From Flavobacteriaceae bacterium NBU2973 (GTDB taxonomy: Bacteria; Bacteroidota; Bacteroidia; Flavobacteriales; Flavobacteriaceae), in NCBI GenBank assembly GCA_026162565.1, contig JAOEIQ010000003.1, forward strand, positions 353,684-417,683: a DNA stretch of 64,000 bases, in the 5' to 3' direction. Below, piece after piece: positions 36,067-44,567 of this stretch. Position numbers and translations under genes: made by a program. A model generated the notes under the pieces. The model did no database searches, was not told the DNA's origin, and was given only the letters and a program-made list of their open reading frames with translations. Each line of letters begins with the position of its first letter. Position 1 is the stretch's first letter.

Positions 36067-36750
36067 TTATCGTATTTTTAATACTAAATTAGGATCAGGA
36101 CAATTCTCTAAATAAAAATCTAAATCTAATTTATTAGAAACGCCAGGATAATCTCCTAAATAATCTTGCATATCCTCTATAATTTGAAAATGTAAATGTG
36201 GTGCGTAATTACCATTTTCTTGAGGCAAACCTAATCTAGCAATTTCATCTCCTTTTTTAAACTCCTGTCCTACTCGTAAATTATTAAGTGAATCTGTACT
36301 TAAATGTCCATACAAACTATAAAATATATAATCGTTTATTGAATGCTTTAAGATTATGGTCGGACCATAATCGCCATAATTAGTATTGTTAGCAAAACTA
36401 TGTACTTTACCTTCTAAAGGTGCATGAACTGATGTTCCTGCAGCAATCCATAAATCTAAACCCAAATGAATATTTCGTTCAGTTTCAGGATTGTCTTGAT
36501 TAAAATAGGCACTTCTACTATAAATACCACGAATTTCAATATAACCACCAAATGCCACTTTCGCATGATGCTTTTTTAAAATTGAATTGATATAGATTTG
36601 AACAGCATCAGCAGATGACATATCTACTGTTTTTAATTCAGGATTTGAAATAGATAAATCTAAAGGAGTATAATCGTCATAGCGTATTGTAGGATCAATA
36701 ACAGGATGTACTTTTAACGACTTGAGAAGATAAATTAGTTGTTGCTTCAT
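36067..36750 (-). CDS. M23-family peptidase (LytM-type)
   Basis: This 227-residue protein has the M23 catalytic pattern. NIHLGLDLWIAAGTSVHAP contains the H-x3-D zinc ligands, then SLYGHLSTDSL and NYAPHLHFQI contains the final H-x-H. It includes GDEIARLG, the usual turn of the fold. Such enzymes cut peptidoglycan crosslinks or are non-catalytic activators. Here all ligand residues are present. No signal peptide is visible at the N-terminus (MKQQLIYLLKSLKVHPVIDP), so localisation is unclear. The -7 element TAGTTTTG lies only 5 nt before the ATG, which suggests a leaderless mRNA. Confidence 0.9.
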   Translation of the reverse strand: MKQQLIYLLKSLKVHPVIDPTIRYDDYTPLDLSISNPELKTVDMSSADAVQIYINSILKKHHAKVAFGGYIEIRGIYSRSAYFNQDNPETERNIHLGLDLWIAAGTSVHAPLEGKVHSFANNTNYGDYGPTIILKHSINDYIFYSLYGHLSTDSLNNLRVGQEFKKGDEIARLGLPQENGNYAPHLHFQIIEDMQDYLGDYPGVSNKLDLDFYLENCPDPNLVLKIR

Positions 36751-36755
36751 TTAAG

Positions 36756-36763
36756 CAAAACTA
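36756..36763 (-). promoter_or_regulatory. -7 element abutting the M23 peptidase start
   Basis: On the minus strand it reads TAGTTTTG, an exact TAnnTTTG match. Five nucleotides later the ATG begins, about where transcription should start. No good -33 element is visible. Confidence 0.45.
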
Positions 36764-36785
36764 ATCATTTTTATACGTAATTTAC

Positions 36786-38444
36786 TTATTGCATCACAAC
36801 ATCGCTATATTTAGCATTAACAACAATCGTTCTATTACTACTACTATTCTCTGGATAGTTTTTAATCACTTTTTTATCTGTACGCTCATTATTAAATTTT
36901 GAACGACTTCCTCTAAATAATAAATCATAATCTGTTTTTGGTAATTTAATATGAGCATCACTATTCTCTAAAATGATATTAAGATTGGTAAATGAGTCCA
37001 TGATATTATGAATAGTCAACTCACCAAAACTTCCATTGATAATGGCATTATCTTTTAAATAATCAATGCCAATATTTGACGAATTGGAGTTTAAAAACAA
37101 CTCCTCAACATGTTGCACTATAGCATCTTCAACATAATCTAATTCTAATTCACCAGCTTTCCATTCTTTTACAAAAACAGAAGAGTAAGCAGCATTGATA
37201 GAGGTATTACCTCCATCAATACTAACTGCTAATAAATCTGTATGTGATAAATCTGCCTTAAGATTTTTAATTAGAGACGCAAATTTAAGTTTACCATGTC
37301 TAACATTTACTTTTAACTCGGCATCTTTAGGCATTTTTATTTTAATCGTCTTTTTAACCTTTTGGTTATCTCTGTTTTCTAATCTATTAAACAAATCTGC
37401 TTTACGTCGATCTGCTCTAGCCTTTCGCTGTTCAGCTCTTTCTAACAAGGCCTGATTACGTTCTTCTATTTGGCTTTCGCGTTGTGCTAAACGCTCTTCT
37501 ATACGCTTTTTTTGAGCGTCGTTTCTACTTTCTTGCGCTTCAACTCTTTGAGCAATTTGCTCTCCCCATCTTTCCATTTCCTTACCAAATTTCTCACCAA
37601 ACTGTTCGCCCCATTTTTCCATATCCTTACCAAAACGCTCTCCAAATTCATCTCCCCATTGCTCCATTTTTTTTGCCCAATCACCTTCAAAACTTTTACC
37701 AAATTCTTCGCCCCATTTTTCCATTTTTTTTGCCCACTCACCTTCAAACTTTTTTCCATATTTTTCGCCCCATTGCTCCATTTTTTCTGAATAGGTATTA
37801 AAATCTGCTTTAGAAAATTCTTTTGCCCAGGCTTTCATTTTCTCTTTATATTCCTTTCCATACTTATCTTCATACTCTTGACTCCATTTTTCTAAATAGG
37901 CTTCACCTCCTTTTTTATAAGCTTCATAATCAAAACTAACTGAAGACACACCTTCTGGTAATTCCGGAAGTTCAGGAAACTCTGGCATTTCTGGCATTTC
38001 TGGTAATTCGGGAAAAGCTGGCATATTAGGCATAGCTGGAAATGCAGGTATTTCTGGTAAATCTGCTAATCTTAATTGTAAGTCTACTAAAGCATCTGTA
38101 TAATCACTACTTAAAACTCCGTTATGAGACCATAACCCTTTTACAGAATTACTTGATTTTATAGACGCGAAATCTTCCCAAGCTTCTACTTCTAAATCCC
38201 AAGCTTCAGCAGCTTTTTCTAAATCGGATTTAGACAGTTCATTACTTTCAACATAAGCTTCTACTTCTAGAGTGTTTTTGTTCCAAGTTTCTACCTCGAT
38301 ATTTACATGACTGGTATTTAAATCTATAGTCACATCTTTAGGAACATTTAAGGATTTCGATAATTTCCCAACCTTTTGTTGTGCCATACTTATAGAAGTT
38401 ACAGCAATACAAAGCATTATTAATTTTATTTTCAAATTCTTCAT
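36786..38444 (-). CDS. secreted repeat-rich DUF4097-like adhesin protein
   Basis: This 552-residue protein has a signal peptide (residues 1-21, cleaved before QQ). Residues about 35-65 form a beta segment (VTIDLNTSHVNIEVETWNKN) resembling the start of DUF4097-type adhesin folds. Residues 130-164 are a Pro-rich run of P-x-x-P and MP units. Residues about 220-297 are five degenerate repeats on KMEQWGEEFGKSFEGDWAK, built on the MExWGExFG core. Residues 297-357 are a highly charged predicted coiled coil. Residues 362-552 are a beta-rich C-terminal domain. It is the third gene of the ECF sigma/anti-sigma operon and may be an envelope stress effector. Its function is unknown. Confidence 0.8.
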   Translation of the reverse strand: MKNLKIKLIMLCIAVTSISMAQQKVGKLSKSLNVPKDVTIDLNTSHVNIEVETWNKNTLEVEAYVESNELSKSDLEKAAEAWDLEVEAWEDFASIKSSNSVKGLWSHNGVLSSDYTDALVDLQLRLADLPEIPAFPAMPNMPAFPELPEMPEMPEFPELPELPEGVSSVSFDYEAYKKGGEAYLEKWSQEYEDKYGKEYKEKMKAWAKEFSKADFNTYSEKMEQWGEKYGKKFEGEWAKKMEKWGEEFGKSFEGDWAKKMEQWGDEFGERFGKDMEKWGEQFGEKFGKEMERWGEQIAQRVEAQESRNDAQKKRIEERLAQRESQIEERNQALLERAEQRKARADRRKADLFNRLENRDNQKVKKTIKIKMPKDAELKVNVRHGKLKFASLIKNLKADLSHTDLLAVSIDGGNTSINAAYSSVFVKEWKAGELELDYVEDAIVQHVEELFLNSNSSNIGIDYLKDNAIINGSFGELTIHNIMDSFTNLNIILENSDAHIKLPKTDYDLLFRGSRSKFNNERTDKKVIKNYPENSSSNRTIVVNAKYSDVVMQ

Positions 38445-38461
38445 TTTGTTTGATTTTTTAA

Positions 38462-38482
38462 ATACCCAATCCGATTGAGTAT
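38462..38482 (-). other. hairpin between anti-sigma and adhesin-like genes
   Basis: ATACCCAAT and ATTGAGTAT form a 9-bp stem with a 3-nt loop. The one mismatched position is C-A on the plus strand but a G-U pair on the minus strand, so it is stable in the mRNA of this operon. It has no long T run and may be an attenuator or mRNA-processing hairpin. Confidence 0.4.
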
Positions 38483-38500
38483 AAACTGTTCGTTTTTTGA

Positions 38501-39067
38501 TTAAATTATTTCAGGTGTTTGATTGATAGTATTAAACTCTTTTAATTTCTCTTTTAGACGATACAATAGATCTAAACGCAATTTTAAGTTATTAATTAAG
38601 GCATCAATGGTTAACTCATCAGGACCAGACTTTATAACCTCTTGAGAAACTAGTTGGTACTCTTTATTCAATTCTTCTAATCGTTCTAAAAAGCCATCAA
38701 ATAACTCTTTGGTTTCAGGAGTTGGCTTTATTTTAGATAACTCAAAATTGATATTTGCTACATAATAGTCTTCAACTTTTTTGAGGTCAGGCACTACATC
38801 TCCCAAAGATTTAGTTGGTGTTTCCACAACTTCAACTGGAACATCAATTGGATTCTGATTAAAAAATTTGAAAGCTCCAATAGATAAACCTACAAGTACA
38901 ACTAAACTAGCAGCTATTTGCATCCAAGACCAAGATTTAGACGATTGCTCAACTTTAGGAATTTCACGATCTAATTTTTCTAAAAAGCGGGCTTCGTGTC
39001 CTTGAGACATTTTCTGGTTTGATGCATTTTCTTCAGTTTCAAATAACTTTCTAATATCCTGTGCCAT
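38501..39067 (-). CDS. probable anti-sigma factor (single-span membrane protein)
   Basis: This 188-residue protein has a cytoplasmic N-terminus of about 45 residues, one membrane segment at residues about 48-68 (WMQIAASLVVLVGLSIGAFK) and a periplasmic helical domain (LKKVEDYYVANINFELSKIK and following). This is the layout of anti-sigma factors encoded with ECF sigma factors. It overlaps the sigma gene by 17 bp, which supports stoichiometric co-translation. The N-terminus lacks an evident HxxxCxxC zinc motif. No named family was recognised with certainty, so the role is inferred mainly from position and topology. Confidence 0.75.
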   Translation of the reverse strand: MAQDIRKLFETEENASNQKMSQGHEARFLEKLDREIPKVEQSSKSWSWMQIAASLVVLVGLSIGAFKFFNQNPIDVPVEVVETPTKSLGDVVPDLKKVEDYYVANINFELSKIKPTPETKELFDGFLERLEELNKEYQLVSQEVIKSGPDELTIDALINNLKLRLDLLYRLKEKLKEFNTINQTPEII

Positions 39068-39608
39068 GTTCTTTTTGTTTTAATAAATCCTTTAATTTAG
39101 TTTTACCACGAGATAATTGTGTTCGCGATGCTACTTCAGAGATTCCAAGAATACCTGATATCTCCTGATGATCGTAACCTTCGATTAAAAATAGCATCAC
39201 CACATATTTATACGTCTCTGGTAATTGTTCTATTGCGGCCTTTACTTCGTCAATAGTAATTGCATCATCTACTAACCAGTTGTCATCATAATCTTGATCT
39301 ACTACTTTAAGGTGCACCTCATTAAGCTCCAGTAATTGTTGCTTTTTAGATTTGAGTAAGTCAATACTTTTATTGATGACAATACGTTTTAACCAAGCAC
39401 CAAACGTTACTTCAGCTTTATATTGATGTAGTTTTTTAAACGCTTTTATAAAGGCTTCTTGAACAACATCTTCTGCTTCCATAGAATCACTAACAAAACG
39501 TTTGGCAACTATATACATACCATTACAATATTGATTGTACAATTGCATCTGCGCTTTACGATCGTTTAATTTGCATTGCTCAATAATATCTATTGTTAGT
39601 GAACTCAC
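39051..39608 (-). CDS. ECF-type RNA polymerase sigma factor
   Basis: This 185-residue protein has sigma region 2 (YNQYCNGMYIVAKRFVSDSM, EDVVQEAFIKAFKKLHQYKA, FGAWLKRIVINKSIDLLKSK) and region 4 (AIEQLPETYKYVVMLFLIEG, HQEISGILGISEVASRTQLS, RGKTKLKDLLKQ). It lacks regions 1 and 3, as expected for ECF factors. The frame starts at GTG. It heads an operon with a membrane anti-sigma factor and the repeat-rich secreted protein, so it probably responds to an envelope signal. Its target promoters are unknown. Confidence 0.94.
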   Translation of the reverse strand: MSSLTIDIIEQCKLNDRKAQMQLYNQYCNGMYIVAKRFVSDSMEAEDVVQEAFIKAFKKLHQYKAEVTFGAWLKRIVINKSIDLLKSKKQQLLELNEVHLKVVDQDYDDNWLVDDAITIDEVKAAIEQLPETYKYVVMLFLIEGYDHQEISGILGISEVASRTQLSRGKTKLKDLLKQKEHGTGY

Positions 39609-39746
39609 GTATTAGTTTTTGGTTGGTTCTGCCTTAAAGACGACAGCTTTTTTTAGATGTTGCAAAAAAGTTACAGTTTTTTAATTTTTTATAGAAACAA
39701 ATTAGAGATTAACTCGTTATTAACGTAACTAATCTGCCTATTTAAA

Positions 39747-39754
39747 TATCTTTG
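39747..39754 (+). promoter_or_regulatory. -7 promoter element of the DUF2911 gene
   Basis: TATCTTTG is an exact consensus match, 19 bp before the ATG at 39774. The gap between the two divergent genes (39,609-39,773) holds nothing else recognisable. Confidence 0.6.
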
Positions 39755-39773
39755 AAAAAATTTTTAAAAGCTT

Positions 39774-40328
39774 ATGAATCTCTTTTTAAAGCGCACATTA
39801 GTCTTTCTTGTTTTAATAACTATTGGTGTTTTTGGATACTCCTATTATAACGACGGATTATTTAGTAAACCTTTAAGTCCAAAAAAAACTGTAAAGTTTG
39901 AAGTGGATGATTTAGAATTAGAAGTGTTTTATAACAGACCATCAAAACGTGGAAGAGATATTTTTGGTGGGTTGGTACCTTATAACGAAGTATGGCGAAC
40001 AGGAGCAAATGAAGCGACAACTTTTGAAACCAATAAAACACTAACTATAAAAGGTAATTCTCTGCCAGCTGGAGAATATACACTTTGGACTATACCAAAT
40101 GACACGATTTGGAATGTCATTTTTAATTCTAAACAATATCCTTGGGGAGTAGATGATACCATGAAAGCCATGCGTGATCCAAATTTTGATGTTATTAATG
40201 CTAGCTTTCCTATAGAAAAATTAAAAACTTTTGTAGAACAATTTACCATTGCTTTTGATAATTCTACAGATAACTTATCTTTAACAATGGCTTGGGACGA
40301 TATAAAAGTTGTTGTGCCATTAAAATAA
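39774..40328 (+). CDS. DUF2911 family membrane-anchored protein
   Basis: This 184-residue protein has an N-terminal hydrophobic segment (LVFLVLITIGVFGYSYY), probably an anchor or uncleaved signal. The DUF2911 domain follows, with YNRPSKRGRDIFGGLVPYNE, VWRTGANEATTFETNK and LPAGEYTLWTIPNDTIW. The function of this family is unknown. It is widespread in Bacteroidota. The next gene, meaB, starts 1 bp after its stop codon, so they are co-transcribed although no functional link is evident. Confidence 0.9.
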   Translation: MNLFLKRTLVFLVLITIGVFGYSYYNDGLFSKPLSPKKTVKFEVDDLELEVFYNRPSKRGRDIFGGLVPYNEVWRTGANEATTFETNKTLTIKGNSLPAGEYTLWTIPNDTIWNVIFNSKQYPWGVDDTMKAMRDPNFDVINASFPIEKLKTFVEQFTIAFDNSTDNLSLTMAWDDIKVVVPLK

Positions 40329-40329
40329 A

Positions 40330-41406
40330 TTGGCAAATTCTAAAAAACATAAAAGTGCTTTAAGCGAAAAAGAAGGTGTGTTACAAACAGACATTACTGA
40401 TGGTTTGGCTATTTCCAAAATAAAAACCAAACGTAAATTGCAACCTTCCGTAGAAGAACTAGTTTCTGGAATTTTAAGTCAAGATATATCGTCATTAAGT
40501 CGCGCTATCACACTTATTGAAAGCACTAATGCTAATCATACAAAAAAGGCAAACGACATTATAAAACGCTGTTTACCTCATACTAATAAATCTATAAGAG
40601 TTGGTATAACAGGAGTGCCTGGAGTTGGAAAAAGTACTTTTATTGAAGTTTTTGGAAAATATCTTACTTCAATAGGAAAAAAGGTTGCCGTTCTTGCTGT
40701 AGATCCTAGTAGTTCGATTACAAAAGGAAGTATTTTGGGTGATAAAACTAGAATGGAAGACTTGGTTAAAGACAAGCATGCCTATATTAGACCATCAGCT
40801 TCTGGCGAATCTCTTGGTGGTGTAGCTAGAAAAACTAGAGAAACTATTATTTTATGTGAAGCAGCTGGCTTTGATACCATTTTAATTGAAACGGTTGGAG
40901 TTGGCCAAAGTGAAACGGCTGTTCACAGTATGGTAGATTTCTTTTTACTTTTAAAACTAGCTGGAGCTGGAGATGAATTACAAGGTATTAAACGCGGTAT
41001 TATTGAAATGGCTGATGCTATTGTTATCAATAAAGCAGATGGCGATAATATTAAGCGAGCTAAAATTGCAAAAGTAGAGTTTAATAGAGCTTTGCATTTA
41101 TATCCTGAAAAAGATTCTGCATGGCAACCAAAAGTATCTATTTGTAGTGCACTTTATAATGAAGGTGTTTCTGATATTTGGGAAATGATCATGAGTTACT
41201 ATGATATGACTTCTAAAAACAAGTATTTTGAATTCAAACGTAATGAACAAAATAAATATTGGTTGCTACAAACTATTAACGAGCGATTAAAAAGTGACTT
41301 CTTTAATCAACCTACAATAAAAAAGGAGCTTGAAAAGCAGCTACAACTCATAGAAAATAATAAAACAACGCCTTTTGTGGCTGCTGATTATTTGTTAAAC
41401 CTTTAA
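40330..41406 (+). CDS. meaB: methylmalonyl-CoA mutase-associated GTPase MeaB
   Basis: This 358-residue GTPase protects and reloads methylmalonyl-CoA mutase. It has VGITGVPGVGKSTFIEVFGK (Walker A), AVLAVDPSSSITKGSILGDK, FIRPSASGESLGGVARKTRE-like block at YIRPSASGESLGGVARKTRE, DTILIETVGVGQSE (switch) and IVINKADGDNIKRAK. The C-terminus holds the dimerisation helices. The start codon is TTG. The N-terminus is about 45 residues longer than the core but lacks recognisable domains. Together with the adenosyltransferase at 31349-31921 it indicates B12-dependent propionate/methylmalonyl-CoA metabolism in the organism. Confidence 0.94.
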   Translation: MANSKKHKSALSEKEGVLQTDITDGLAISKIKTKRKLQPSVEELVSGILSQDISSLSRAITLIESTNANHTKKANDIIKRCLPHTNKSIRVGITGVPGVGKSTFIEVFGKYLTSIGKKVAVLAVDPSSSITKGSILGDKTRMEDLVKDKHAYIRPSASGESLGGVARKTRETIILCEAAGFDTILIETVGVGQSETAVHSMVDFFLLLKLAGAGDELQGIKRGIIEMADAIVINKADGDNIKRAKIAKVEFNRALHLYPEKDSAWQPKVSICSALYNEGVSDIWEMIMSYYDMTSKNKYFEFKRNEQNKYWLLQTINERLKSDFFNQPTIKKELEKQLQLIENNKTTPFVAADYLLNL

Positions 41407-41407
41407 A

Positions 41408-41806
41408 TTACCAACTCCATCTGCTTTTACTTTCTGGGAATAACTTATAAATCAAAATCTCATTACCTTTAACTATAATAATTGTATCATTATTTACTGA
41501 TTTTGATATGTGAAAGGGAGCTCTAATATTTCCCAATACAGAATACCTATTTACAATTGTATCTATATTAATTCTAGGTAAGTTTCCACTTATAACAACA
41601 CTATCATTTAACGTAATAAACCCTCTGTAGGTTTTAACCTTTGTTATTTTTAAGTCAATTGCATCAGACTTTTTTAATGTTATGTCGTCAGCAAAAAATA
41701 TTTGATAAAATAAAGCACTCATAAACAATCCAAGGCAAACAAACAATCCAATAAAGATTATTTTTAACTCAAGTGGTGTTGGGTTTTTACTTTTAAATAC
41801 ATTCAT
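41408..41806 (-). CDS. hypothetical single-span membrane protein
   Basis: This 132-residue protein has a membrane segment near residues 15-38 (IIFIGLFVCLGLFMSALFYQ) and an extracytoplasmic beta-rich part of about 90 residues with repeated short strands (YRGFITLNDSVVISGNLPRI). No family is recognised. It is convergent with meaB, with only 1 bp between stop codons, and follows the PAP2 gene by 9 bp. Confidence 0.75.
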   Translation of the reverse strand: MNVFKSKNPTPLELKIIFIGLFVCLGLFMSALFYQIFFADDITLKKSDAIDLKITKVKTYRGFITLNDSVVISGNLPRINIDTIVNRYSVLGNIRAPFHISKSVNNDTIIIVKGNEILIYKLFPESKSRWSW

Positions 41807-41815
41807 GTTTTATAC

Positions 41816-42382
41816 TTAACGTAAATACTTCTTTTTCAAAAACACTAAAAGCTTGTAAAACATAAATCCTGAAATTGCGCCAAATGTGAGTCCACAAACA
41901 ATATCTAATGGATAGTGTACACCAACGTAAATACGACTATAGGCAACTACTGAGCTCCAAAATAAAAGAATGAAAATTAAGTTTTTATAATAGGGTTTTA
42001 GTAACAATCCAGCAAAAACTGCTGCAGCCATTGAATTAGAAGAATGCCCAGAAAAGAAACCATATCTCCCACATCTTGAAGCCAAATATCTGATAACCTC
42101 TAATAAATCCTCTTCTCTACAAGGTCGAGGACGTTTAAAAGTGTGTTTAAATAGATTTGTAATTTGATCTGTAAAAGTGATCATTAATGCAATAACTACA
42201 ATAGCCATCCACATGGTTTTCATCCCAAATTTTTTGTGAATTAAAAACAGTAGTAATGCATATAATGGAATAAAGGACCACTTGTTGGTAATCACTAACC
42301 ACAAACCATCCCAAGTATCAGAACCTAGGTTATTTAAAAATAAAAATAGCTCTTTATCGTATTGTAATAACTGCTCAAGCAT
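41816..42382 (-). CDS. PAP2-family membrane phosphatase
   Basis: This 188-residue protein has the three PAP2 motifs: KHTFKRPRPC (K-x6-RP), FFSGHSSNSM (P/SGH) and SRIYVGVHYPLDIVCG (SR-x5-H-x3-D). About five membrane segments are visible. Such enzymes remove phosphate from lipid pyrophosphates, for example undecaprenyl pyrophosphate or lipid A. The substrate is not determined. It lies 3 bp downstream of the 75-residue gene and so belongs to the MATE operon. Confidence 0.93.
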   Translation of the reverse strand: MLEQLLQYDKELFLFLNNLGSDTWDGLWLVITNKWSFIPLYALLLFLIHKKFGMKTMWMAIVVIALMITFTDQITNLFKHTFKRPRPCREEDLLEVIRYLASRCGRYGFFSGHSSNSMAAAVFAGLLLKPYYKNLIFILLFWSSVVAYSRIYVGVHYPLDIVCGLTFGAISGFMFYKLLVFLKKKYLR

Positions 42383-42385
42383 CGG

Positions 42386-42613
42386 TTATTCTTCATAGCG
42401 AGCTACTTCTCTATCATAAAAATCTGTAGCTTCTTTGATTAATCCTTCTGTTTCGAACTCTAACTGTTTTTGGTCTTGCTGATCAAAATCTTCTAACCAT
42501 TCAACCTCATCGTTTTCAAGATTAATAATAAACCTAGGAAAGTCTGTATGTATAACAAATATAGCGTCAGGGAAATCCGTATTATCTCCTAATATAAATT
42601 TAGGTAATGTCAT
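42386..42613 (-). CDS. small acidic conserved hypothetical protein
   Basis: This 75-residue protein is acidic and has no membrane segment. It contains PRFIINLENDEVEWLEDFD and a charged helical C-terminus (LIKEATDFYDREVARYEE). Its ATG lies inside the last codons of the MATE gene (14-bp overlap), so it is translationally coupled to it. I recall similar small proteins in flavobacteria but no function. Confidence 0.75.
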   Translation of the reverse strand: MTLPKFILGDNTDFPDAIFVIHTDFPRFIINLENDEVEWLEDFDQQDQKQLEFETEGLIKEATDFYDREVARYEE

Positions 42614-44006
42614 GTTCTAAATTTGATTGTTTTGTTAAAATTAAACGTTTTGTAAGATAGTTAAATCTTATGTACAATAAAATGGCTGCTGAAGTTAAAC
42701 CAGCAAGTAAGCCCAACCAAATACCTAAACTCGCATACGCATCTTCTTTTCCAAGATAATAACTTATTGGAAAACCTATTAACCAATACGATATAAAAGT
42801 AATCAGTGTAGGTATCTTTACATCTTGTAAGCCACGAAGCGCACCTAAAACCGTAACTTGTATACTATCACTTATTTGAAAAACAGCTGCTGCGAATAAT
42901 AATTTTGCAGCAATAGAAACCACTTCAGAATTATCTATAAAATTTTCCGCATCGTTTAAATCTACATATATATTAGGCAGGCTTTTATGAAACAATAGGA
43001 ATATTATGGCAAAAAAAGTTGCTAAAATAGTTCCCAATAAAAAAATAGAAAAAGCTATACGTCTTAATTCTTTAAAATTTTGTAATCCTTTTTGATTCCC
43101 TACTCTTACCATAGCAGCCACACTTAATCCCATAGCAACCATAAAAGTCATAGACGATAAATTTAGTGCAATTTGGTTTGCAGCTTGAGGGTTTTTACCT
43201 AGTAATCCGCTTAACCAAATAGCTGCTGTAAAAATGGCAACTTCAAAAAACATTTGCATAGCACTAGGAAAGCCGAGACTAATAATTTTATTAATCATTT
43301 TATTATTGAGTACAAACAATTTTATGTTAGTAACATACGCTTTAGACTTTTTAGATTTAGCCAAAAACCACCATAAAAAAAGCACCATCATAAAACGCGA
43401 AACCAGAGTGCCAACTGCAGCTCCAACAATTCCCATTTCAGGAAAACCAAACTTTCCAAAAATTAATAAATAGTTTAAAATCACATTAACAATATTGGCA
43501 AACAAGGTTGCATACATTGGATATTTGGTCATTGACAATCCATCACTAAATTGTTTAAAAGCTTGAAAAATTATTAAAGGCACTAATGAAAACGCCACTA
43601 AATCTAAATAGGGAATTGCCAATTTAACAACCTCTTCAGGTTGTTCCATATGAGACATTAATGGTTTTGCTAATAATATAGATAGAAATAAAATAATTCC
43701 TAAAACTGTACATAAAAACAAGCCATGCTTAAATGCTGATTTTCCTTTTTTAAAGTTTCCTTCAGAATCTGCTTCAGCAACTAATGGTGTAATAGCTGTT
43801 GAAAAACCAATTCCTATTGACATAGCTATAAAAATAAAGCTATTACCTAAAGATACTGCTGCTAATTCAGCCGATCCCAATTGACCAACCATTATATTAT
43901 CTACAAAACTCACAAAAGTATGGCCCAACATACCCAACATAACAGGTGCTGCTAATTGCCAATTATACGTAAACTCTTTTGTGTAATCTCTTAAAGTGTA
44001 AGTCAA
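42600..44006 (-). CDS. MATE family efflux transporter
   Basis: This roughly 468-residue protein has twelve hydrophobic segments arranged in two MatE halves. ELAAVSLGNSFIFIAMSIGI, GFPEMGIVGAAVGTLVSRFM and ALRGLQDVKIPTLITFISYW are typical. It would export drugs or metabolites using a Na+ or H+ gradient. The longest frame begins at a TTG ending at 44027, but that codon overlaps an exact -7 element (44032-44025). I therefore prefer the TTG ending at 44006 (first residues then MTYTLRDYTKEF). It is followed by a small acidic protein and a PAP2 phosphatase. Confidence 0.9.
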   Translation of the reverse strand: MTYTLRDYTKEFTYNWQLAAPVMLGMLGHTFVSFVDNIMVGQLGSAELAAVSLGNSFIFIAMSIGIGFSTAITPLVAEADSEGNFKKGKSAFKHGLFLCTVLGIILFLSILLAKPLMSHMEQPEEVVKLAIPYLDLVAFSLVPLIIFQAFKQFSDGLSMTKYPMYATLFANIVNVILNYLLIFGKFGFPEMGIVGAAVGTLVSRFMMVLFLWWFLAKSKKSKAYVTNIKLFVLNNKMINKIISLGFPSAMQMFFEVAIFTAAIWLSGLLGKNPQAANQIALNLSSMTFMVAMGLSVAAMVRVGNQKGLQNFKELRRIAFSIFLLGTILATFFAIIFLLFHKSLPNIYVDLNDAENFIDNSEVVSIAAKLLFAAAVFQISDSIQVTVLGALRGLQDVKIPTLITFISYWLIGFPISYYLGKEDAYASLGIWLGLLAGLTSAAILLYIRFNYLTKRLILTKQSNLEHDIT

Positions 44007-44024
44007 AACTGAATTTTTGTATGG

Positions 44025-44032
44025 CAAATTTA
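44025..44032 (-). promoter_or_regulatory. -7 promoter element of the MATE operon
   Basis: On the minus strand it reads TAAATTTG, an exact match. It lies just after a terminator for the preceding gene. This argues against the longest possible MATE start. Confidence 0.5.
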
Positions 44033-44037
44033 GGTAT

Positions 44038-44065
44038 AAAAAAAGGAGAAATTGTATTTCTCCTT
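44038..44065 (-). terminator. Rho-independent terminator of the DUF5606 gene
   Basis: On the minus strand AAGGAGAAA and TTTCTCCTT form a 9-bp stem with a 5-nt loop, followed by seven T. It lies 25 bp downstream of the DUF5606 stop codon. Confidence 0.9.
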
Positions 44066-44090
44066 ATATCTTATAGTCAATCTTTTTTAC

Positions 44091-44513
44091 TTATTCTTCT
44101 TCATTAGAAGTAGAAGAGTTTTCATCTAAAAGATTTAATAAATCATGCTTATGCAGTAAGTTATACCATTGCACTACTTTTTTAATATCGCTAGCATATA
44201 CACGATCTTCATCATAATTAGGTAATATCTCAAAAAAGTATTCTTCTAATTTATCTTTGCTGTCTTTATGACTAATAGTTGTTGGCTTACTATCCTCTTT
44301 AGTTTTTATTTTTTTGAATACGTCTCTTAAAGGTAATTCTTCTTCTAAAGTATAAATAGCTATCTCACTTAAAACACTCACATTACTGTGAATATTTACA
44401 GGAATTTTTTTCTTATCAATTAAAGATTCTGCAACAAAACCAGATCGTGTTTGAGTAACTATTTTAAATAATCCCGGTTTTCCAGAAATGGCTAAAATTT
44501 TATCTAAACCCAT
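44091..44513 (-). CDS. DUF5606 domain-containing protein
   Basis: This 140-residue protein begins LDKILAISGKPGLFKIVTQT and has VAESLIDKKKIPVNIHSNVS, the conserved N-terminal domain found across Bacteroidota. The C-terminal half is helical (DIKKVVQWYNLLHKHDLLNL) with an acidic Ser-rich tail. The N-terminal fold may bind a ligand or nucleic acid, but the function is unknown. It lies 54 bp after the def stop-side neighbour in the def/ruvX direction and ends with its own terminator. Confidence 0.88.
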   Translation of the reverse strand: MGLDKILAISGKPGLFKIVTQTRSGFVAESLIDKKKIPVNIHSNVSVLSEIAIYTLEEELPLRDVFKKIKTKEDSKPTTISHKDSKDKLEEYFFEILPNYDEDRVYASDIKKVVQWYNLLHKHDLLNLLDENSSTSNEEE

Positions 44514-44567
44514 TTATTATTTTTTTTGAGAGCGCAAATATCTTTGGTTTGCAATAGTTATCAAAAT

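Noticed and set aside
37484..37801. Three long overlapping frames (two plus-strand, one in another minus frame) in the adhesin-like gene
   Set aside because: They are produced by the repeated MExWGExFG-encoding DNA, whose regular composition avoids stop codons in other frames. Their products are low-complexity Phe/Pro-rich or Lys-rich strings.
44539..44546. Exact plus-strand -7 match TATCTTTG between def and the DUF5606 gene
   Set aside because: Both neighbouring genes are on the minus strand, no -33 element lies at the right distance, and no plus-strand gene follows. It is probably a chance match in AT-rich DNA.
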